DNA of 64,000 bases, taken from positions 32,717 through 96,716 of the forward strand of contig JADGPR010000003.1 in assembly GCA_017882335.1 (NCBI GenBank), in the 5' to 3' direction. Of this stretch, positions 59,625-64,000 are shown piece by piece. The position numbers and the translations under genes are program-made. The notes beneath the pieces were generated by a model that was not told the origin of the DNA, did not search any database, and saw nothing but the letters and a program-made list of their open reading frames with translations. The stretch comes from Bacteroidales bacterium. Lineage in GTDB: Bacteria > Bacteroidota > Bacteroidia > Bacteroidales > FEN-979. Within the stretch, counting starts at the first letter, position 1. Every line of letters starts with the position of its first letter.

Positions 59625-60921
59625 TCAGGAAGTGTTTGACTGCAGAATAACTAACCTTTTTTCCGTCGAAATAAACTTCCGTTTCCCTTCTCTGATCGGG
59701 ATTCGCAATGAGCATGTTGAGGATATTTGAGAGGTGCAGCCGCATGTGTCCTTTCTGAATGCCTGTTGTGACAAGGCTCCGGATGGCTGCAAAGTTGCAG
59801 GCAAGCCCAACTGCTGCCACGATACCCATCAATTCCTTTGCGGTCGGATTACCCAGGATTTCGAGCGAACGGCGGGCCAGTGCATGAAGACTGGTTATCC
59901 CTCCAACCGTTCCGACTGCCAGGGGTAACGTAAGTCCGATGGTCAAGGTATGGTCTTTTACGGTACACCAGCTCAACCCGCGGTACTGGCCATCGCGGGA
60001 TGCGTAGGTATGTGCAGCGGCCTCAGCAGCACGGTAATCATTTCCTGTGGCCATCAGTACGGCATCGACACCGTTCATGATCCCTTTGTTATGAGTGGAT
60101 GCCCGGTAGGGATCGATCCGGGCGATCATATAGGCAAGCTCCATTTTATCAGTAAATGTGGCAACGCGCATTCCTTCGGTGATTGATCTGAGCTCATCGA
60201 CAGGACAGGAGGCTTCGACCGATACTGTACATTTTGTTGTATAATTGCTCAGGATAGACATAACAACCTGGCATTTCTTCCCTTCGGGATGAGGATCGGC
60301 ACCAAAGAAAAAATCGATTCCTTCGGCCATCTCTTCCAGGCATGTGTTGATGAAATTCGCCCCCATTGAATTAACGGTATTCACTTCCATCTCGAGCTTG
60401 TAAAGGTGTTTGATCAATCCCGTCATATCCAGCAATTCCAGGCTAAGGATTCCCCCACCCCTGCGATCCATGCTGGCCGTAGTTTTTTTCAAACGTTCCA
60501 GGAGAAAGTTCTTCAGGGGGTCCCAGTGTGTCCATAGATCAGCCGGATCGCCAAACCACCGGAAATAAACATGACCAAGCTTGGACATGGATACCTGTGT
60601 TACCCTGAACCCTCCCCGTTCTGCCCAGAACCGGGCACTATGCGACGCCGCTGCCACAACAGAACTTTCTTCAATGGCCATTGGTACATGGTAGACTTTC
60701 CCGTCAACGACCATATTCGGCGCAATGCTGTAAGGCGTATAAAAACTACTGATCGTATTTTCACTGAGCTCAAGGAAATGCTTCTGTTCAACAGGATCTT
60801 CAATGAGAAATCCTTTCAATTCAGATGAAGTCACAAGTGCATCCTTGCTCTGGAGCGAAATAAAACTGCGCTTCTCCTCCACACTTAATTTTGAAAATCC
60901 TTTGATAATCTTATTCTTCAT
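59608..60921 (-). CDS. Hydroxymethylglutaryl-CoA reductase, class II type
   Basis: The 437-residue enzyme makes mevalonate from HMG-CoA. Without a membrane domain and with this length it belongs to class II (Pseudomonas mevalonii type). Catalytic segments are PMAIEESSVVAAASHSARFW (Glu near residue 83), STHNKGIMNGVDAVLMATGN (Lys and Asp near 265-285) and TTGIQKGHMRLHLSN (His near 390). Class II enzymes of Bacteroidota act biosynthetically despite the degradative label in older annotations. It lies two bases downstream of fni. HMG-CoA synthase is not encoded in the window. Confidence 0.92.
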   Translation of the reverse strand: MKNKIIKGFSKLSVEEKRSFISLQSKDALVTSSELKGFLIEDPVEQKHFLELSENTISSFYTPYSIAPNMVVDGKVYHVPMAIEESSVVAAASHSARFWAERGGFRVTQVSMSKLGHVYFRWFGDPADLWTHWDPLKNFLLERLKKTTASMDRRGGGILSLELLDMTGLIKHLYKLEMEVNTVNSMGANFINTCLEEMAEGIDFFFGADPHPEGKKCQVVMSILSNYTTKCTVSVEASCPVDELRSITEGMRVATFTDKMELAYMIARIDPYRASTHNKGIMNGVDAVLMATGNDYRAAEAAAHTYASRDGQYRGLSWCTVKDHTLTIGLTLPLAVGTVGGITSLHALARRSLEILGNPTAKELMGIVAAVGLACNFAAIRSLVTTGIQKGHMRLHLSNILNMLIANPDQRRETEVYFDGKKVSYSAVKHFLNGKKH

Positions 60922-60923
60922 GA

Positions 60924-61919
60924 TCAGCTCCTGACTTTTAAAAAGGCATAAGCAAATGTCAATCCCCTTACCTGATCGGCGACAAACGATCGCAGATCAT
61001 CATAATCTCCCCTTGCATACCGGAGAAAACCGGATGCTTGTCCGAAAATACTCGGGAGAAGACACCTGGATGTATAATAGTACCCATCGAGAAAGGAGTG
61101 CATCCCTCCTGATATAATGATCTGCCTGCATCCGACCGGCTTCCCTGACTTAACGAAGTCATTGATGAGCCCAAGCATTTCTTCCGCCGTATGACCCAGT
61201 AAGACAAGGGGACTGAAAAGTTCCTGATGACGGGGTGTGCCCCTTGCCAGTTCCACCCTGGCGAAATTTGTCCCGCCGAATGCCGCAAGCTCAAATGCTT
61301 CAATGGGAAGCTGCATCACACGGTTGATGCTTTCAGGGCCCATACCCTGGCCGACCTCCTTAACGATGATCTTAAGCTGGGTCCGGGATATAAATTCTTC
61401 AAGGGTATCCAAAGGCGTATCCTTCAGGAAATCTCCCTTGTTTTGCAACCACTCCTGGATCGGGTTGATATGAATGATCACCCCGTCGGCCCTCAGGCGG
61501 TTCACCAGTTCAGCGATTCTCGGATAACTCCCATCCCTCATCATGCTTTCAAGCTGAACAATACCGATGTTGGCATAAAAGGGAAGATCATCCCCGATCA
61601 CATCCCGCATATCAAAATCAGGAAGGTATTTTTCATTTTCCAGAAGGATCCTGCATGACCCAAGTCCCATACCCATTCCGAATTCATTACATGCCCTGGC
61701 AAGATTGGTATTTATCGTCTGGGCAAGCTTGGAACCCCCGGTCATGCTCGAAACCCACATGGGGACCCGCAGCATTTTACCAAGAAAGTTAAATGGATGG
61801 AGTTCCCCTTTTGAATATGAACCGAGCAATGGTTCATAAAGAAACCTGTCATCTACATGGTCAGGGGGGACCTGGGAAGAAAATGCCAGCTCGATATGCT
61901 CGTTTTTCCGTTGTTCCAT
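60924..61919 (-). CDS. fni: Isopentenyl-diphosphate delta-isomerase, type 2
   Basis: The 331-residue FMN enzyme interconverts IPP and DMAPP. The N-terminal RKNEHIELAFSSQ, WVSSMTGGSKLAQTINTNLA near residue 54, MGMGLGSCRILLEN near 79 and HINPIQEWLQNKGDFL near 150 (the NPxQExxxPxGD-like site) are family features. LAAFGGTNFARVE near 213 and IISGGMHSFLDGYYYTSRCL follow. It heads the mevalonate operon; a TAGTTTTG promoter box lies 95 bases upstream. Confidence 0.93.
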   Translation of the reverse strand: MEQRKNEHIELAFSSQVPPDHVDDRFLYEPLLGSYSKGELHPFNFLGKMLRVPMWVSSMTGGSKLAQTINTNLARACNEFGMGMGLGSCRILLENEKYLPDFDMRDVIGDDLPFYANIGIVQLESMMRDGSYPRIAELVNRLRADGVIIHINPIQEWLQNKGDFLKDTPLDTLEEFISRTQLKIIVKEVGQGMGPESINRVMQLPIEAFELAAFGGTNFARVELARGTPRHQELFSPLVLLGHTAEEMLGLINDFVKSGKPVGCRQIIISGGMHSFLDGYYYTSRCLLPSIFGQASGFLRYARGDYDDLRSFVADQVRGLTFAYAFLKVRS

Positions 61920-62415
61920 AAATCATTAATATAAATTTCCATAAACAGATGAGCACTGCATTGATCCTGCAATAGTTCATCATGCAAATGGGGATCATTT
62001 GTGAAAACGGGTACAAAACTAACAATTAATTTAATCTAAATAAGCTTTATTTTGCCATGAAATTACAAAAGCTTACCAATGAATCAGATTGGCTACCTGC
62101 TGTCCTCCGGTATACAAGATGTTTTGGGAATGGTTTAACGGGAATATCCGGAATTGAAGTCGTGCTGAAGCCGTAACGCGTCACGCGTTATGCGTTGCGT
62201 ATTTTTTCCGACCATGCTGACCCATTAATAACGCCAGGCATCCAAGCACAACATAGATCATTACCTGACCTAAATGGTGATTTAAAGAAATTATCATTGA
62301 CAGGAGATACTTTTAACCCTTATTTTGTGCAAATCGTTTGTAAATGAAAAATGGGTAGCAGGAGAAGTAGGTGTGATGGATGTTTGATTGTATCAGGTAT
62401 CTGTCATCCGTTTAA
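61920..62415. other. Intergenic region upstream of the mevalonate operon
   Basis: Apart from the fni promoter the region holds a CGTAACGCGTCACGCGTTATG-like tract around 62178-62200 that resembles the CGTAACTTGTGACACGTTATG stretch at 23329-23349. A 39-codon plus-strand frame at 62057 has no supporting features and is not called. Confidence 0.45.
62014..62021 (-). promoter_or_regulatory. -7 box (TAGTTTTG) for the mevalonate operon
   Basis: The minus strand reads TAGTTTTG, a TAnnTTTG match about 95 bases before the fni start codon; no -33 TTG at ideal spacing. Confidence 0.45.
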
Positions 62416-62627
62416 TATCACCTGACAAATTTTCCATTTGCAACAATGATATGGTTTTGCCTTATCACCTGGTAAACCAGAAACTCCTTAGTTACACCGG
62501 CAGGTAGGTTTATATGCATAATCCGGGATGTAATGGTGTTCGAAAAAAGGGTTCTCCCGTAAAGATCAACGATTGTCAGATAGCAGTTTTTATAATCCTT
62601 GCAGAGGGTGAATATAAAACATCTCAC
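62416..62627 (-). pseudogene. Duplicated 3' fragment of the DUF1028/T9SS gene
   Basis: Bases 62416-62609 align without gaps to 52653-52846 with about 12 mismatches in 194. They encode the sorting-tail part CYLTIVDLYGRTLFSN, EFLVYQVIRQNHIIVANGKF. The 69-codon frame starts inside the fragment, with only nine unrelated codons before the similarity, and lacks a signal peptide and the DUF1028 domain. It is a remnant of a duplicated or truncated gene. Many mismatches are synonymous or conservative, so decay may be recent, or the copy may serve as a donor for gene conversion. Confidence 0.75.
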
Positions 62628-62729
62628 CGAAAATGCAGTCGACCTAAGTGATGGGTACAGCGAAACACCCGGATCGTAATGATCCGAAAAATTTCTTTAT
62701 TTAACTCAATAAAGCAACAGCAAGAATCT

Positions 62730-63548
62730 CTAATTCGAGCCAATATTCCCATGGCAAATAATGTTGCCTAAAGCTACTGCCGTTTGATAAATATTAATAT
62801 AGCCATCATAAACCATCCAATTATCAAACGTGATGGTGATACCGCTATCAAGTTTCCGGATGTTTGTATAGCTTTTCCCGTTGGTTCCGTCAACATTGCT
62901 CAGCACCTTCACAACAGGTCCGCCACCTATTGAAGCGATTGAACCCAGGTTGATCGTTGCCGGATATACATCACCGGGAATAGCGCCCGTAAGTGTAATG
63001 GTTATCAGCGTACTTCCATTTACCCGTTTTTCAAATAGAGCAGTTCCGGATACACTGAATGTACCTACCGTATCCAGGATATAGGTTTTCTTGGTAGAAG
63101 TTATCACATTCCCGCCTATATCGCCCTGCGCAAGAATTACAGTGGGTTCGGTGCTGCTTTTGACGACCTTAATAAATCCGTCATAAACAATCAGCTGGGC
63201 GTAAGTCATCGAAGTTACAGATGTTGAACTATTTCCGGATGCGTCAACAGGATTAAGTGTGATAATAGTTGTACCTCCTTCAACTGCCGAATTCATGCAC
63301 AGTTCTGCCGGATGGGTTCCTGAAAGAGCACCGGTCAACACAATACTTATGGTTGTTAACGTGCTGCTGGTCTCAGTGAAAGTGGCGATGCCGGTTACGC
63401 CGAGCACATCTTTTACCATCAGGTTATAAGTAGTCTTTCTGGCTGGAGTTGGATCGGGATCATTTTTGCTACATCCACCGGATGACAATAGTAAACTTAT
63501 TGCAATAAGCATCATCAGTGCGGTAATTGCTTTTCTTGTGGTAGCCAT
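62730..63548 (-). CDS. Lipoprotein with two internal repeats (CHRD-like)
   Basis: The 272-residue protein has a lipoprotein signal peptide ending LLSSGGCSKN (Cys ~27) and two homologous halves of about 115 residues. In the first are GIATFTETSSTLTTISIVL, LTGALSGTHPAELCMNS and YDGFIKVVKS, then ILAQGDIGGN. In the second are GTALFEKRVNGSTLITITL, LTGAIPGDVYPATINLG and YDGYINIYQT, then IICHGNIGSN. The pattern, ending in xxGxIGxN, resembles CHRD domains of surface proteins. It has no catalytic motif and is monocistronic. Confidence 0.75.
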   Translation of the reverse strand: MATTRKAITALMMLIAISLLLSSGGCSKNDPDPTPARKTTYNLMVKDVLGVTGIATFTETSSTLTTISIVLTGALSGTHPAELCMNSAVEGGTTIITLNPVDASGNSSTSVTSMTYAQLIVYDGFIKVVKSSTEPTVILAQGDIGGNVITSTKKTYILDTVGTFSVSGTALFEKRVNGSTLITITLTGAIPGDVYPATINLGSIASIGGGPVVKVLSNVDGTNGKSYTNIRKLDSGITITFDNWMVYDGYINIYQTAVALGNIICHGNIGSN

Positions 63549-63759
63549 TTTATCAGATATTTATATTTCCGCTTCCTGCGGGACAGGTATGAAGGGATTT
63601 TCACATTACAAAGATGAACGAAATAATTCCGGAAAACATTACACATTAATGAAAAAAAATTACATCATTCATATATTTTCCTGCGTTGTTGAAAAAACAG
63701 AATCTTCTAACCACCTTGCGCCGATTTAAACTGACCATCGTATATGTCTGATAATAACG
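63549..63759. other. Spacer without recognised genes
   Basis: AT-rich sequence between the CHRD-like lipoprotein start and the radC remnant. An imperfect promoter-like ATCTTTG occurs on the minus strand near 63608-63614. Nothing else could be supported. Confidence 0.4.
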
Positions 63760-63982
63760 TATCTAAACTGGTCTTTTCCAATCGGCCTGGGGTGGTCAAC
63801 ACCATTAGCTTGTTCCATCCAACCACCCCAGCGGGAATATCCAACCTAGTGAAGCCGACAATAAAATAACAAAGAAGAGCAAGGATTGCGGCTTACTGCT
63901 CGATGTGGCTGTTCTGGATCATATCATCGTCGGGGATGACCGGTTTTGTAATTCTTTATCATTTTTTAATTACTTTTATTGA
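63760..63982 (+). pseudogene. Frameshifted C-terminal remnant of RadC (JAB/MPN domain)
   Basis: One plus-strand frame reads NHPSGNIQPSEADNKITKKS, then KDCGLLLDVAVLDHIIVGDD, with a stop at 63980-63982. This matches the RadC metal-site motif HNHPSGN and the C-terminal VLDHIIVG. The preceding part (ISLFH) is in another frame, offset by two extra bases at about 63819, so the HNHPSG motif is broken. The N-terminal domain is absent. The remnant also contains a 10-bp inverted repeat, CTGGGGTGGT at 63787-63796 with ACCACCCCAG at 63822-63831. Confidence 0.7.
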
Positions 63983-64000
63983 AAAAAATCCATTAACCGC

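Noticed and set aside
62057..62176. 39-codon plus-strand frame in the fni upstream region
   Set aside because: It overlaps the divergent promoter zone closely and has no domain, signal or conservation evidence.

Overview
This window looks like a chromosomal segment of a Bacteroidota bacterium, probably an uncultured anaerobe or facultative anaerobe. The evidence is a GldD gliding lipoprotein, several secreted proteins with type IX secretion (T9SS) style C-terminal tails, an Omp28-like protein, a PIN-PhoH ATPase, an HU gene followed by a 29-residue AURKAIP1/COX24-type basic protein, and TAnnTTTG promoter boxes upstream of several operons. Shine-Dalgarno sites are nearly absent. No tRNA, rRNA, CRISPR array, integrase or complete insertion sequence was seen. 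Genus cannot be fixed from the window.

Left part (1-24.6 kb): mostly housekeeping genes. These are an Omp28-like protein cut by the window edge, a ROK kinase, polA, a T9SS cargo protein, a PhoH ATPase, an M28 peptidase, lnt, hflX, trpS, rng, the small basic protein, HU and mutY. Next comes a two-gene metal module: a PRC/MgtE-N/CBS sensor protein and an Nramp-related transporter whose metal-site motifs are altered towards the magnesium-type branch. It sits behind a structured leader with an unusually strong Shine-Dalgarno site. ssb, gldD, a PNPOx-fold protein and two exported proteins follow.

Centre (24.65-49.86 kb): twenty minus-strand genes with short gaps form an apparent single operon for anaerobic breakdown of benzoyl-CoA. 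In transcription order they are glutaryl-CoA dehydrogenase, a MobA-like nucleotidyltransferase, XdhC, the FAD and fused FeS/Mo subunits of a xanthine-dehydrogenase-family enzyme, an SDR, a thiolase, bcrC-bcrB-bcrA-bcrD (class I, ATP-dependent benzoyl-CoA reductase), an NDP-forming acyl-CoA synthetase, a ketopantoate-reductase-like protein, had, oah, dch, a second HgdB-like/activase pair, a second thiolase and an HCDH-ECH fusion. Together they can take benzoyl-CoA through the dienoyl-CoA, hydroxyenoyl-CoA and oxoenoyl-CoA to 3-hydroxypimelyl-CoA, glutaryl-CoA, crotonyl-CoA and acetyl-CoA. A TAnnTTTG box lies just upstream of the first gene. No AMP-forming benzoate-CoA ligase, ferredoxin, ferredoxin-reducing oxidoreductase or aromatic transporter is encoded here. 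Directly upstream is a molybdate ABC transporter (modABC, visibly AT-richer), which fits the molybdenum enzyme and its maturation genes.

Right part (52.6-64 kb): a DUF1028 T9SS-type protein, an acyl-CoA dehydrogenase homologue, a tail fragment of a VOC protein, and a compact mevalonate operon (fni, HMG-CoA reductase, GYDIA-type GHMP kinase, mvaD, mevalonate kinase) ending in a UbiA-family prenyltransferase. Beyond it are a 194-bp diverged copy of the 3' end of the DUF1028 gene, a lipoprotein with two internal repeats and a frameshifted radC remnant. Intergenic spaces throughout carry perfect palindromes and short arrays of 7- or 8-base period.
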